Below, one piece after another: positions 1 to 38,890 of a stretch of 64,000 nt of DNA; the first letter of the stretch is position 1, and every line of letters starts with the position of its first letter. The notes under the pieces are model-generated. The model worked only from the letters and a program-made list of their open reading frames with translations, ran no database searches and had not been told where the DNA came from. The position numbers and the translations under genes are program-made. The DNA is from Amphibalanus amphitrite. Its lineage: Eukaryota > Arthropoda > Thecostraca > Balanomorpha > Balanidae. The stretch lies in contig NW_024881830.1 in assembly GCF_019059575.1 (NCBI RefSeq), forward strand, positions 434,001 through 498,000. Reading direction: 5' to 3'.

Positions 1-4
1 GACG

Positions 5-1060
5 ATGGGGGGCCGCACGGCGCACGCGGGCCACTGGCAGCGGGGAGCCGCACCGTCGATCGTGTGCACGGTACGATCAGAGAAGGCGGGCAGCGAGGCT
101 CCGCCAACATCCCAACCCCCGCTCGATGGAATCAGGCATCGCGAGCAGCCGGGGACCGCGAACTCCGGTTTGGTGAGGCGCTGCTCACAGGTTTGCGCGC
201 GGGCAGCGGCCCTCGTGACTTGTACCGCTCGGGCCGTCTTCAAGTCAGCAGGGTTCGACAAGTGGCGACACTGGCCAGCCCCAGTGACCCCATGCGAGGA
301 CCCGGTCGAGCGCGACGGGTCCGGGGCGAGCCGTTGCGGGGGCGGGCAGCCCAGCAGCGGCTGCGTCGAGGATACGGTGACCTCAAACGGGTCGGAGGCG
401 GAGAGCGCGAGCCGCTGCGAGGGCGGGTCGCCCGGGGAAGCACGCGCCATCAGCCGTCCGGGCGTCGACGGCGACGCAGGGGACGCTAGTCCGGTGGAGT
501 GGAGCGGCACGCAGAAGGCGCAAGAAGAGAGCCCACCGCGCAATCACGCCAGACAGCGCCTCAGCCACCAGACGCCTTGCAACACCTCGATGCCGGAAGA
601 GTGGGGCAGGGCCCTGGACTTTGGAGGTAAGAACGATCGAGCGGGGAGACGGAAAAGGCCCACTCCACCTCCAAGGGCCCCGGTGCAGACCAAGCCGGCC
701 ACACGCCCCTTCGAGCGCAAAGCCGGTGACGAGCGCGACTTTCGAGCAGCAGCTGGAGGGCAGCCAAAGTTCGGCCTGCGGCACAAGGGCCCGTGGGGCC
801 ACGGAAGAAGAGAAGGAAGAGGAGCCACCTACCGAGTGCGGGACGGCGTCGGTAAAACCAAGATGTGGCACCACGACCACCTGAAAGCGTATGATGGACA
901 GACGTGCGGTTTGCCGCGAGAGATGGCCGCCGCGTGGTGCGCGCGGCATCACCCAGATCGCGGCGCGGGGCCCGAGTCGCCTCCTACCGCCCTCGGCCCG
1001 CCCGCGCCGTACCGAATGCGGCGCGGCTGCCCCTGTACAGTGTCAAGCGGGGGTCCATGA
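5..1060 (+). pseudogene. 3' end of a Ty3/Gypsy-like pol polyprotein (retrotransposon remnant)
   Basis: A 351-codon open frame runs to a stop at 1060. Near its end (about 770-900) are two features of the C-terminal tail of a Ty3/Gypsy integrase: a GPW-type segment (FGLRHKGPWG) and then KTKMWHHDHLKAYDG, which matches the usual 'RVxxxxGxxxxxHxxxLKxY' ending. The rest of the frame is Gly/Arg-rich and does not resemble integrase, and the spacing between the two motifs suggests a frameshift or heavy divergence, so I call it a remnant. An LTR-like sequence with a TATA box follows about 100 bp downstream, as expected for the 3' end of an LTR element. The window edge cuts off the rest. Family assignment is by motif recognition only. 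Confidence 0.5.
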
Positions 1061-1157
1061 ACTGCGCGAATCGCGGGCGCGGTAGTGTATCGTGCACTGT
1101 GTCGTTGCGAAGTGTTGTACATACTTGTAAAATGTGAGCTGTCGTACACCTCTCTTG

Positions 1158-1501
1158 TGTAGGGGGGGTGTGTGTTGGGGAGCGGCGGCCGTTCGTATCG
1201 GCCGCCGGCAGCGTGCACCGGTGTTGCAGTCTGCAGTCCCGGCCGGCTGGTGACGTATGTGACGTGGCGACCGCTAATTGGTCGGCGGGCGCCCAGCCCC
1301 CCCTATATAAGGCGGTGCATCGCCGGCGGCGGGCAGTCGCCAAGGCCGTATAAGAGAGGTAGAATCATCCCGCGATTTCCAATGGACCGGTCGCTAAGCA
1401 TTAGCGTGACGTCACTGGTGGAGACTGCGCGGCGCCCGGCTCCAAGCCGTACGTCTGGTACATTTGGCACTTTATCGTTGTTATTACTGAACGTAACGAC
1501 A
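1158..1501 (+). repeat. Putative 3' LTR of the Gypsy-like element
   Basis: Starts TGTAGGGGGG and ends ...GACA, the TG...CA form of LTRs, just after the pol remnant. It holds an inverted CCAAT box near 1277, a TATA box (TATATAA, 1314-1320) and a TGACGTCA site near 1407, as in a promoter-bearing LTR. The 5' LTR lies outside the window, so the boundaries and the target duplication cannot be confirmed. Confidence 0.42.
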
Positions 1502-1869
1502 ACTAATGACTCTTAATAACTTTTTTACCCACCTAAGGCTGATTTCCTTGCCGATGCATTGCCGACCCGAGCCCCAGGGCTGACAATCTTGGGATATGGG
1601 TCGGATGGGCGACCTCGCGACGGGAGAAGGAACGATTGCAATTGTTGTGTCCCGCACCGCCAATTGCATTCTCTATCTGCACCCGGAGGGGGGGGGGGGA
1701 GAGGGCACGTGCCCCCATCGGATCAGGGGGCCTCTCGGGCCCGAGGGGCCCTGAGACGCCAATTGGCGGCTGAGGGTCCACGCTGGCATTTTCGACTCAG
1801 AAGGGCCCCACAGGGTTCGAAAGAACACCTTATGTGCTCCGAATAGCCACACTTCTCTCCATAAAAGCC

Positions 1870-2710
1870 ACACACCGGCTTTTTATTGTTCCTTGTAGGC
1901 ATTTGAGGGCCCCTTGCCGGCCTCTCAGGGCCCATTGGCGACCTCTGAGGGCTACTTGCCGGCCTCTGAGGGGCAGGGCCCTTACCGGCCTATCAGGGAC
2001 CAGCAGTTCTAAGGGTTCCACACACGCCTGTGATGGCCCCTTAACCCAATGGTTGAAGGCCCCCACAACGGCGCCTGCGAGGGCCCTCACCGGCGGCTGT
2101 GAAAGCCCCAAACCGGTGCCCAGCTGAGGGCCCCACACTGCCACCTCTCAGTTCAACCGGCACCCCCAAACCAGTGCTTCTTAAGGCCATATATCGGCGG
2201 CTCTGAGGGCTCAACGCCGGAGCCTCTGACGGCCTAAGACGGGACCTTCGCATCGGACGGTCACTCACCGGTGACTTTTGAGGGCCCCACACCGACAACT
2301 CTGAGGGCCCCCACCGGCGTCTGAGAGTACCTTGCTGGTCTCTGAGGACTCCACAGGGCTCCTGAAGACACCGCAGACCTCTTGAGGGCCCCTTGTCGGT
2401 CTCTGAGGGCCCCTGTCGGTTTATAAAGGGTTCGAGCCAGCAGCTTTAAGGGTCCCACACCCGACTGTGATGACCCCACACTCCACTGTCTCTGAGGGCC
2501 CACAATGGCAACTGTGAGGACCTTCACCGGCGCCTCTGAGGGCCACACACTAGCACCTCAGAGGGCCCACAGTGGCACCTCTGGGGCCCCCACCAATGCC
2601 CCTGAGGGCCTCATACCGGTACCTACCTGTGAGGGCCCACACCAGTGCCTCCAAAGGCTTCATAACCGGCGGCCCTGAGGGCACTACACCGGTGATTTTT
2701 GGGGGCCAAC
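1870..2710 (+). repeat. Degenerate GC-rich minisatellite, CTGAGGGCCC-type units
   Basis: About 20 imperfect units of roughly 30-40 bp, each carrying a core close to CTGAGGGCCCC with an ACCGGCG-type block. A related array lies at 18.65-19.27 kb. No coding potential is evident. Confidence 0.8.
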
Positions 2711-3916
2711 CGAAGGCACAACACAATCCCTTAGTCTCGCTGAGTTTCTATCCCAATCCCATACCGGCTTCTATCCCAATTCCGGCTCAACTAATTAGCA
2801 GCCCCCCCCCCCCCCATGGGTCAGCAGCGCCGCGCCGGTGTCGGTGCCGGGGGCCAGCACCATCGGGGCGGCAGTCGGCAACGCGCACTCAATGGTTAGC
2901 GCTTAGCACCGGCGGCTAGCGCACGCCCGGCGTGTTATCGGCCGTGAGCCGCTCCGAAACGGCTGCAGTAACTGGTCGATATAGGCAGTAAGCAGATGAG
3001 GAGATGCAGGTGGATTGATGACCGGCAAGCTCTTGTGTTTTACGAGGGCGAAGGGTCGAAGTCGGCTGCTAAGCCGTGAGCGGATTTTATCAGATACCGG
3101 TTCATTATGACCTGTATCCGGGTCCTGGTCCGCTGGCGCACTCTTGGAGAGCCGAATCACAGCAAAACTCCATCCGCGACTGTATCTATAGTCTATACGG
3201 CTTACGCTTTTCTGAAAACGTCTGCGTTTGGCCTTCTACGGGCCCGGCCGGCCGGACGGCCCCCGATTGGCGATCCACCAGTGACGTCACTGGTAGTGTT
3301 AAGCTGATTGGCGAATAATACATGGGGAGAACCGGGACGACATCCCCCTGGCAGTCGCTGAGCGGGTGGCTCGGCGGGTGGGGCTCGGGGCTGAGCGGTT
3401 GGCTCGCCAAGAGGAGCTCAGGGATGAGCTGGCGGAGAGTCGGTCCGGCCTGATGGGCAGTCAGTGTATTAGCGTGTAATGAGCCGATGTGCACAGATCA
3501 ATACATTAGTTAACTGAGCCGTGGTGTTTACCCGAGAATGCGTGTTCCGAACACTAACACACCGCGAGTCTGTGAGCTCCAGGATAGGACTGACCGACCG
3601 AGGTCAAATGAATGTAGGTACACTACATTCGACCTGACCTCCAGCATTGTGGTGGCGGAATCAGCCCAGTTTCCGATTGACCTTGCGTTGGAAAATCGAG
3701 CCAGAGGGACATACCTACTATTTCGACGGTCTGCGCAAGGTATAGGATAATTATGTGCCTATTTATTGCTTGTATCTGCTGTTTGGGCCTGGACGATGGA
3801 CGTGAATACATATGTTGACATACGGACGGTAGGACGCTACAGGAGTTAATGTCTTGACTGGGCTGTATTGATGGTGCGGCACGGGATGACGGCGCCAACC
3901 TCTCACCGTCTCTCAC
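2711..3916. other. No confident gene; promoter-like palindrome inside
   Basis: The stretch holds a poly-C run near 2804 and an 18-bp perfect palindrome, ACCAGTGACGTCACTGGT (3277-3294), flanked by GATTGG boxes (3265 and 3305). A segment at about 3330-3480 looks coding-like on both strands but could not be tied to any gene. Confidence 0.5.
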
Positions 3917-4041
3917 CTTTCGCTGAGATGTTTCTGCATGGCCAGCTTTGTCTCGATCTGCTCGATCGGGTAGTAGGGGAGCTCGTACGGGGCCGAATGC
4001 TCGTTGGGAGCCACCGAGCCAGACATGAGCGCCTTCACTAC
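3917..4041 (-). CDS. Unrecognised gene, exon with ELPYYPIEQIE block
   Basis: Acceptor CTAAACAG is followed by 41 codons plus 2 bases, then donor AAAG/GTGAGA. A G-run of about 18 lies just beyond the acceptor side. A 17-bp piece of the exon start (AGACATGAGCGCCTTCA, plus strand) recurs at 4093-4111, a small local duplication. Confidence 0.6.
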
Positions 4042-5057
4042 CTGTTTAGACCGGGGGGGGGGGGGGGGGGAGACGGACAGCCGTTAGAACAGGTAGACAT
4101 GAGCGCCTTCAACACATGTGGAATGAATGTGTTTTCACGACGTCCACTTGCTCAGGGGAACAGCAGGGGAAGGAGAGAGACATCGGCTAGCGCCATGTTC
4201 ACGGTTATAAAACAGTGCTCGGTTATACACGGTTATCCAACGATTATGAAACAGTGCATATGCCGGGAAAGGAACCGCCCGATGCGGGCAGACTGGTTGG
4301 GGTCGGATCGGCGGACTGACCGAGGCGTCCACGGCGGAGCGTGTCACCAGCTCGCTCAGGTCGCCCAGCGGCGAGCCGACCGTGTTTCGGCGGCTCCTCG
4401 ACGGCCTGGCCATTCCTCCGGGCCGCGGCGACACGGAGCCACCGCCCGAGGCCACGTTCGGCGAGGTCGGTCGGAACGGCGATCCGGCCACCCCGGCCCC
4501 GTCACCTGCCAGAGAGGCGGTCGACGTGAGATGGAGATATCGCGGGTCGTCACAGCACCGGGGACTAAGGACTTGGGTCTTAGATAGGATCTGTCAGGGA
4601 TCTTTTTTAGAAGCACGGTAGCGCCATTTAAGTTCAGTTTATTTTGACAGTTTTTAATTAACGATACCTATTCAGGTGCGATCATATAGCAATAAACTAC
4701 AAGTGGAAAATAAACAAAGTAATGGCAGGGAAAGGATGCCCATTGTAAAATGAACGTTAACTGAAATATAGATGTAAGTTGTTCATCTTTTGACGATATA
4801 TTATGCATCCATAACGGTGAGTTGCAACACGTATGGGTTATATTGAGATTTGAGAACGCTGATGACGATGAGTATGTCTGAAGCCCTGGCACGTCTCGGG
4901 TCCGTGGCTCGTCTGAAGCCGTCTCACCTGGGCCGGCTCGTGGCGGGATGACGACATGCAGTCCGCGTCGGGACGACATGCGGACCGAATCGGCCGGGTC
5001 GTCCTCCTCCTGGAGGGTGCTGTCGACCACGCTGCTGAAGCGCTGCATGGCTCGTCT
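3917..5057 (-). CDS. Internal exons of an unrecognised minus-strand gene
   Basis: Three exons with AG/GT borders join in frame: 5057-4928, 4505-4321 and 4041-3917. Junction phases agree: the first exon ends with one base and the next begins with two, giving Gly; the second and third meet at phase 0. The product (about 146 residues visible) has an acidic stretch after DSTLQ, the segment RGLHVVIPPRAG, a Ser/Pro/Gly-rich region, a basophilic phosphosite-like motif RPSRSRRNTVGSP, and a final conserved-looking block YELPYYPIEQIETKLAMQKH. I do not recognise the family. The last exon ends at phase 2, so more exons should lie below 3917. A possible upstream exon at about 5305-5237 (minus) would also join at phase 0 but is weak. 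Local GC is higher than in the flanks. Confidence 0.6.
4321..4505 (-). CDS. Unrecognised gene, Ser/Pro/Gly-rich exon
   Basis: The acceptor is CTCTCTGGCAG and the donor TCG/GTCAGT. The exon is 185 nt (2 + 61 codons). It encodes RPSRSRRNTVGSP followed by the helical-looking LGDLSELVTRSAVDAS. Confidence 0.58.
4928..5057 (-). CDS. Unrecognised gene, acidic/IPPR exon
   Basis: The acceptor is CCCTGTCGCTGCAG and the donor CCCAG/GTGAGA. The exon is 130 nt (43 codons + 1). It encodes RRAMQRFSSVVDSTLQEEDD and then GLHVVIPPRAGP. Confidence 0.55.
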
Positions 5058-5687
5058 CTGCAGCGACAGGGAACGTCGCCGGTTTAGTCAACTGCTCAGC
5101 CCTCACTGCTGAGGCACACCGGTGCACCTAATGTGTACAGGCTGACACGATGTCAACACTACCCTACTGCTTCGGATATATGCGTGCTTAGTCTTCGCTG
5201 TCTAGCCGAGCCGTCACCACACCTTGCTGCGCACCTGACCGCCTCGGAGAGCGGCCGAGGGCAACTGGCGCAGCCCGCTTTGTGGTGGCCTGGCCGAGCT
5301 CCCCTGCGTCAACAGTCGACCGGTCACTGCGCCACTGAAGGCTGGCGTTCGGCCAGCACTTCGCTGGCACCGGCTCCTCGCAGTCTGGTCACACGTCTAT
5401 TTTAAAACTCAGACGAACTAAAACGCCCTACTGGTATGTTCGAAAACAAACCGTAATGAAAGCACAAGCGGTACTCACCACGTCGAGATAGAAGAATAGT
5501 GAAATAAAGAAGATGATGATAATCCAAGACAGCATATCGAACGTGCTTCCGTCTGTAATCCATGGCATATTGGGTTTTAGCGATGCTAGTCATAGAAATT
5601 AAAATCAGATTTTATGTTACGGATATGGATAAAATGAAACAGCCACATTTGCTTTACATCAAATTAATTAAATTTTGGCGAAGTGGC

Positions 5688-5757
5688 ATCGAACCTGGCG
5701 CTACATTTTCACACGCTCGGGCGCTCGGCTTGGCTGGTTGCTATTTCTAGAGGTCGG
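5688..5757 (-). repeat. tRNA-like remnant, possible SINE head
   Basis: Read on the minus strand, CAGGTTCGATGCC fits a pol III B box (GGTTCGANNCC). It is preceded at tRNA-like distance by an AAGCCGAGCGCCCGAGCG stretch that resembles a degenerate A-box region. There is no intact cloverleaf. Confidence 0.3.
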
Positions 5758-6184
5758 CTTAAAACGGTTATATAGCCTTGCTTAAAACCTGGGCTTAAAA
5801 TACAAATGACACAGGATGAAATGCCGATGATTCACGTGCTTTTTCTATCGTAGACTTGCGCAATTAACTATCGTCCGAATTCGTTACCTTTCGAAATCGA
5901 TTAGGCTCGCGAACATAAGCCGATAAGCAATAATGCACATGCCACATATGTATGGAAAATTGACTTTCGATACCTTCTGAACTATGGTGACCTGCATTTG
6001 ATCTGAATAAAAAATAAATGAAGCAATGTCATCACAATTTCTTTTGATTTATCGGAACGCCGTTTGTCGATTGACGCCATGCGTAACCCAGTCACGAGTT
6101 TCTCGAGTACCTAAAGGTTTTGAACCGAACACATCTGCCCGAACTTTAATTAATAGCAGTGTTTTCCGCGATGACTAATTTTCG

Positions 6185-6960
6185 GAGGTCTGTGATAACG
6201 ATAAAACGATAAGAAAGGTTTGCGATAACGATAAACGATAAACGATAAAATTTTTCAAAAAATCAATAGCGATAGCGATGAAACGATAAAACGATAACGA
6301 TAATTGTTTTTAACAGCGATAACGAAACGATAAACGATAAAACGATAACGATAATTGTTTTAACAGCGATAACGAAACGATAAACAATACAACGATAACA
6401 ATAAAGTTTACTTGTTGAAGCACTTGCTGTATGTAAGGCATAGGTATAAGTTCTATGAGAAAAAACACTAACACTAACTAAAAACACTGATAATGACCTG
6501 TGGTCGAAATCATCAATAATTATTTCATTATTTCATCTTTCGGTATTTCATTGTAAGGAGGCCATTTAAAAGTGTTTTTTTCTCATACAACGATAACAAT
6601 TATTGTTTTTTAACATCTATAACAAAAGCGATAAGAAATACAGCTTGGATATAAGATAAGTGTACTTAAAGTTTATTTGCAGATCTATACACTTAACGGA
6701 TGACAACAGGTTGCGCACACATACTGTCGCGCGGCGCCGCGGCATACACTGTCGATCGTCTTCCATTTGTCCATCATCCCGTTTTACATTTTATCGTTTA
6801 TCGTTCATAATTTTTGTAACTTGCGATAAGTGGATGAGCGATAATTTTGAAAATTTAGCCATAAACGATAACGATAACCGATAATCGTTAATATATCGAT
6901 AATATAACGATAACGATAATTTAACAGCGATAATTATCGTTTATCGTTTATCGCTCATGC
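6185..6960. repeat. Degenerate (CGATAAA)n-type repeat tracts
   Basis: Dense GATAACGATAAAACGATAA units lie at 6185-6410. The inverted form (TTATCGTTTATCG) and further direct units lie at 6780-6960, with less repetitive sequence between. The arrangement resembles subterminal repeats of a DNA transposon, but I could not find terminal repeats or a target duplication. Confidence 0.7.
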
Positions 6961-7339
6961 TATCGCTGTACTGACCCCATGAATGTATTACAGCGTAAAA
7001 CATATACGACACATATCTGTTTCCGCTGGATTAATCGACAAACTTGAATATGTCACCCACACTGCACAGTTTTATCGGTAGCTATCCCATGCAACGTTTC
7101 GTCATTGGCGCGTGCAAGGTGCATCGTGCAATCCGTTCACGCCAGGCATTACATACAGGTCAAATGCGCTTTCTACCTTGCTTCCAACCTTTATCGAATC
7201 GTTTATTGACGGCTACTATCGACCAAAATCGCTCGGGTCATACACCTTTTTGGAAAATAGCGCTCCGGCCGGGCCCCTCGGCGGTAGTCTGCGGTTCGTG
7301 CCGGTAGATGGCGCTGGCCTGGTCCACTCGAGTGGTTCA

Positions 7340-7523
7340 GTGCGGTCGGGACGCAGGGTATGTCGGGACGCACCTGTGCGCAGTGCCGCGGCGACCGGCG
7401 ACGTGCGAGCGGTGGAGAGCGAGCGGCGAGCGGCGGACTGAGGCCGGTGGTGTGGTGATCGTGTGAGCGTGCTCCTCTGCTGTTGTCCGACCTCCCCAGC
7501 GGTAGCGTGGGTGTGACCCGCAG
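7340..7523 (+). other. DIXDC1: Candidate non-coding first exon of dixin
   Basis: A GC-rich, CpG-rich island (7260-7523) ends in a strong donor (CGCAG/GTGAGTC at 7523/7524). In the frame that would join the next exon there is a TAG upstream and no ATG, so it would be 5' UTR. The start is approximate. The link to dixin rests on position and strand only. Confidence 0.4.
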
Positions 7524-8078
7524 GTGAGTCTGACTCCGTGACATCAGTGACCTGTTCAGCTTTACTGCCCGGGCGGCAGGTATAAGCTAACGTGGAGAGG
7601 GAGCGGTCATGAGTTATATTTCTTTCCGATTGCGCCACGATAAAGGCCGTAAATTTCATCTCACTAGGATTCTGTGAGCAGTCTGAAAAAGGAGCAAGTT
7701 ATTTGCGTTTTAAACCAGCCATCCGGGCGAAACTCCCAACAAAGGGCACATGGCCTTGTCACTGCCAAGTCGGTTGGAACAGCGTGAGAGTTCCGGACCC
7801 GGCTAGAGTTTCTTAGTCCTCACTATCTACGGGAATAGCAAAAGGGGCCTATAGTTAACTGATCCACTAAATCCGACAGAAGGCCCTCCTGAAAACGGTC
7901 GATTTAATCGTTTAACCGTAAAACCGATCAATCACATCCTTCCCAAAATGTGGTCAAATTAAAGGTAAAAAGACAATTAAATCTGGTTCGTGGGCCTAAA
8001 ATGTCCACGTTGCCTCAGATCCCAGACAATCACCCCGCTCATCCTCACTGAAAAAAATTAAGGCAGCAGAGCGCCATT

Positions 8079-9030
8079 TTAACCCTCGCACGACCAGGCC
8101 ATTTCTCATAACACGAACGACCAGGGGGGGGGGGGTTGTTACGACCCCCCCCCTGGCGTTTCGAAACGGAAGGTCGTAGAGCTTAGCGGAAAAAACCAAC
8201 GGATTGCTCTCAACGAGATCTCGCGATTGGTGGTATATTTTTTGGTCCTAGGTCAACATTTGACCTACTTATGACCGGTCAAAGGTCAAATTTTCGGAAA
8301 AAATCAAACTTTTTCAACTTTGCGCAACGATTGCGGCAAAACGGTGGGAGATATCGACTTGAAACCTTCACTATCGTGTTCCTTGATCAATTCTCTATCG
8401 TTTGGTATGTATTTCGTTTCCCTAGCTCTAAAAATGGCGCGTTGGGAGCGCCGGAAGTCGGCAAGGTCACAGTCGGCGGCAGAAATTCGAAAAATCAAAA
8501 ATTTAAATTTTTGAAATCTGATTGTATTTTTGGATTTGGGAGGTCCATTTGCTCCCTATAGAAGCTAATATTGCTGCATATTCCCATTGAGGTGACAAGA
8601 ATTAGAAAAATAGTGGTTCGGGCGCTTTTCAAAAATAGTACCGGACGCTGTTCCTCTTGTGACGTCATAGCTCCGTGACCTGACCTGACCCGGTCAATTT
8701 TCTTGCACCACACGATAGCCAATGCTTGCCCCCACATGCATGAAAAGTTTCATCATGATCCATCAAACAATGTGGGTATCACCGGCAGAAAACCTAGGGA
8801 TTCGGCGCACACGTTTGGTAACTGTCGGCCGGAGACTGTACCTCTTATGACGTCATAACTCCGTGACCTGACATGACCCGATCAATTTTTTTTCGGCAAA
8901 AGATGCGCAAAGGTTGCCCCAGAGGGTATTGAAAATTTCAGCCCGCTACGACAAGCCGTTTAGCGTGCACTTCGAAAAAACCTCAGGGGGGGGGGGTTGA
9001 TACAACCCCCCCTAGGCGTTCTAGGGTTAA
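8079..9030. mobile_element. TTAA-flanked hairpin element, short class, copy 1
   Basis: Bounded by TTAA at 8079-8082 and 9027-9030, with ends CCCTCGCACG and (inverted) CCCTAGAACG. Hairpins of a G-run, an 8-10 nt loop and a C-run lie near both ends (8121-8155 and 8984-9014). The interior has repeated TGACCTGACC and TGACGTCA motifs. The segment 8160-8350 matches 23770-23925 in inverted orientation. No transposase is visible; TTAA plus CCC ends recall piggyBac-type non-autonomous elements. Confidence 0.72.
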
Positions 9031-10952
9031 GGTTTTTATTGTATGCAATGAATTGCCGCATACTGGTATACTCGTACCTAAAGCTTTCATAAATTCATTA
9101 CCGTCACAAAGTACCGTCCAAAGTTGGGATTAAGCTTTTATGTCGTTGAATTTATCGGCACCGTGTTCTTCTCGTCGAGATGCACTGAATCACCTATAAT
9201 TTGACCTTTAATAAAGGCAACTAAAAAATTGACCAAAGCACGAGGGAGGTCATGACCAGACCGGAAAAGGTCATGTTACGTCCACTATCGCAGTCGATCC
9301 GTATGTGTTTTTACGCTCTATACAATGTCTCTATCAAAAGTCATTGTCGTAAAACTGATAGTTAACTTTCATGACCTAAAATGCCCTCGGAGGTTTTAAG
9401 GCTGGATCATGGGTCCAATTTACCGATTAAATATTAAACATTAACCTCTTAGACGATGTCGACGCGCTTAGAATGGTATTCGTAAAAAGTACGTTTCATT
9501 TTATCCCATTTACTTATCATGGAGAGGTTGCAAAATTGACCTAACCTTAGGTCACACATATTGAAAATACGCGACATTCTATGGCAAAAGTCAATCATTC
9601 AAGTATCGTTTCTTTCCAACCTTGTTGCATTGAGTCCGATGAATATCGGCTTCTTTTCACATGAGTTAGGTTTCGTGCTTTCCTCTGATACGGTTTTCAA
9701 TTCAACTGAACTTGTTTATTGCTTTGGTGCTGCTGAGTACTGCTTGACGCTTGTTGCTAACTTATCTCTCCCTATGCATCCATCATGGTGTATCCAAATG
9801 CATTTCTGGCTATCTCATTGTTTACAATGCCTGCGGTTTACCTTGTTCTTGGTCTGTGTGCCTTCCATCACGCACATCTCTCGAGAGATGACCGATAGAC
9901 GTAATCTGAAGCACCAACCGTGCAGGTGAAATTTACATTCGTCGAACATTGAAACAACACGTAACTCTATAGGTGAACTGAATTCGAAAACTACGATATT
10001 TAAAAGCACAGTGCGCTAACTATCATAACTAACTGACTAACGCACTTCCTTTAGAGGAAGAAGACAAGCTAGCTACTTTCCTTCGGCTGCACCTGCTAAT
10101 TGCTCATGACAGCGTCACGTACCACCGCCACCCGCCCCAAAACACCGCCCGCCTCCGGTGGCTGCCCACGCACCTGCCGGGCCGCCGATTACCGAGGGTG
10201 AGGTGATTGGTCCGCCCGAGACGGCCCAGCCCGGCCCGCAGCCACGCCGGCCGGAGACGGCGGTCGGCTGATGGCGGGCGCAGGCCATCAGGCGCTACGC
10301 ACCGACGCCCGCAGACAGAGCGGCGAGACGGGAGCTCGGGAGGCGCTTGAACCGGCGAGACGGGAGCCCGGGACTGGCTGACCCGCAGGGACGAGAGCTC
10401 GAGCGACAGTGGCGGACACGACTGGGTGGGAGCTCGGGCGACAGAGGCGGACCCGCCGGGACGGGAGATCGGGAGACGGTTGAGCCGCCGGGACGGTAGC
10501 GCAGACGAAACGGTCGAGACGGGAGCTCGGGTGACAGGGGTACTGCCGAGAAGGTGACTTGGGTGTCAGTGGATCGTCTGAAACGGCAGCAGGCGACGGT
10601 GGACTCACGACGCATTAGCGGACGGGCGAAGGCGGTGCACTTCGTAGTTCGTACATGATTTCAAACCCTGGGGCCTAAAACAGACAGTTTAATACAATAT
10701 TTACTTTTAATTAAAACATGTAAAAAGAAAAAGTAAAGCGGATCGACCAGATATCTGAGCATCAGCTTAACTTAGGCATTTGTTTTTGAGTGCATTTTTC
10801 CTAACCTATTGCTTAGCTGCCTAGCTCTCATTCGCTCCGATTTTGTGCCGTGTTGCAGTCTGTGCCGTTTGAGCAAATAACTTTTAGAACTCTTAAATTG
10901 TCTGTGCATTTTAATCGTCAGAGACCTGAAATAATATGCATTTGTTTTACAG
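9031..10952. other. Intergenic/5' region of dixin with a minisatellite
   Basis: No supported gene. GC-rich degenerate repeats occupy 10.3-10.56 kb; 9.03-10.1 kb is AT-rich and unremarkable. Confidence 0.5.
10300..10565. repeat. GC-rich degenerate minisatellite
   Basis: Units of about 30-38 bp centre on GAGACGGGAGCTCGGG followed by a variable GGCGGAC block, repeated six or seven times with drift. Confidence 0.65.
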
Positions 10953-10960
10953 CTACCGTG

Positions 10961-38236
<27,276 letters not shown>

Positions 38237-38890
38237 TGAAGTAGTCCATTTGATCAGATAGTTTACCGTCATCGTCTCGTAGCATCACATGGTTGGGTGG
38301 TCTTGACATGCTGAAATGAAAACCATGCAGATGCATACAGTGTGGCTGCTCTGACCACTTCCACAGTGGATTTTGCCTGCAGTGTGCACTTATAATGGGT
38401 CGCACGTGCAAACGATGTGACAATAAGCCTATAAACGATATTAGGTTTGCCCACGTCTAAACGGTGCGGTAATGGCAAACGGTAAACGGTACGGTAAGCG
38501 TTATAAGCCAGTTTGCTTACGTTGCGGCAATGGGAACTTACAATCGATATGCAGAACGTTTTTTTTCTGGCTAGCACACGTAGCCAGCGGTTCAACTGAA
38601 CTATACCGTATTGGTTGTGGAGTACATATACTTAACTGATCGAACAAATGCCAAAGATCGATGTACAGGGACCAGATGTAAAAAATGAACATCTTGTGTA
38701 AGGACAGTTTTGTGCTGCTTTACGGCGTTAAGAACTACTGCAAGTCGTACTCAGAATGCGAGGATTTACATCATTATTTTGTTAGCTCTTTTCTACAACA
38801 TATCGTGCGTGGCTTTGTTGTTTGTTACTGTTTTGAGTTGACCAACAGCGTTCTTGGACAGTGCTGGAAATGAATAAACAATAATTGTTT
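38237..38890 (+). other. DIXDC1: Dixin 3' UTR with AATAAA signal
   Basis: Non-coding, AT-rich sequence after the stop. The first canonical AATAAA is at 38873-38878, which would give a 3' UTR of roughly 650 nt. Confidence 0.6.

Larger units (their letters stand above)
5058..7339. other. Intergenic, AT-rich, with simple repeats
   Basis: No gene is supported here. The stretch contains a tRNA-like remnant near 5.69-5.76 kb and the GATAAACGATAA tract at 6.18-6.96 kb, both listed separately. The rest shows nothing recognisable. Confidence 0.5.

Noticed and set aside
240..952. Several minus-strand open frames across the first kilobase
   Set aside because: GC-rich sequence opens all frames; only the plus frame has a recognisable motif (integrase tail).
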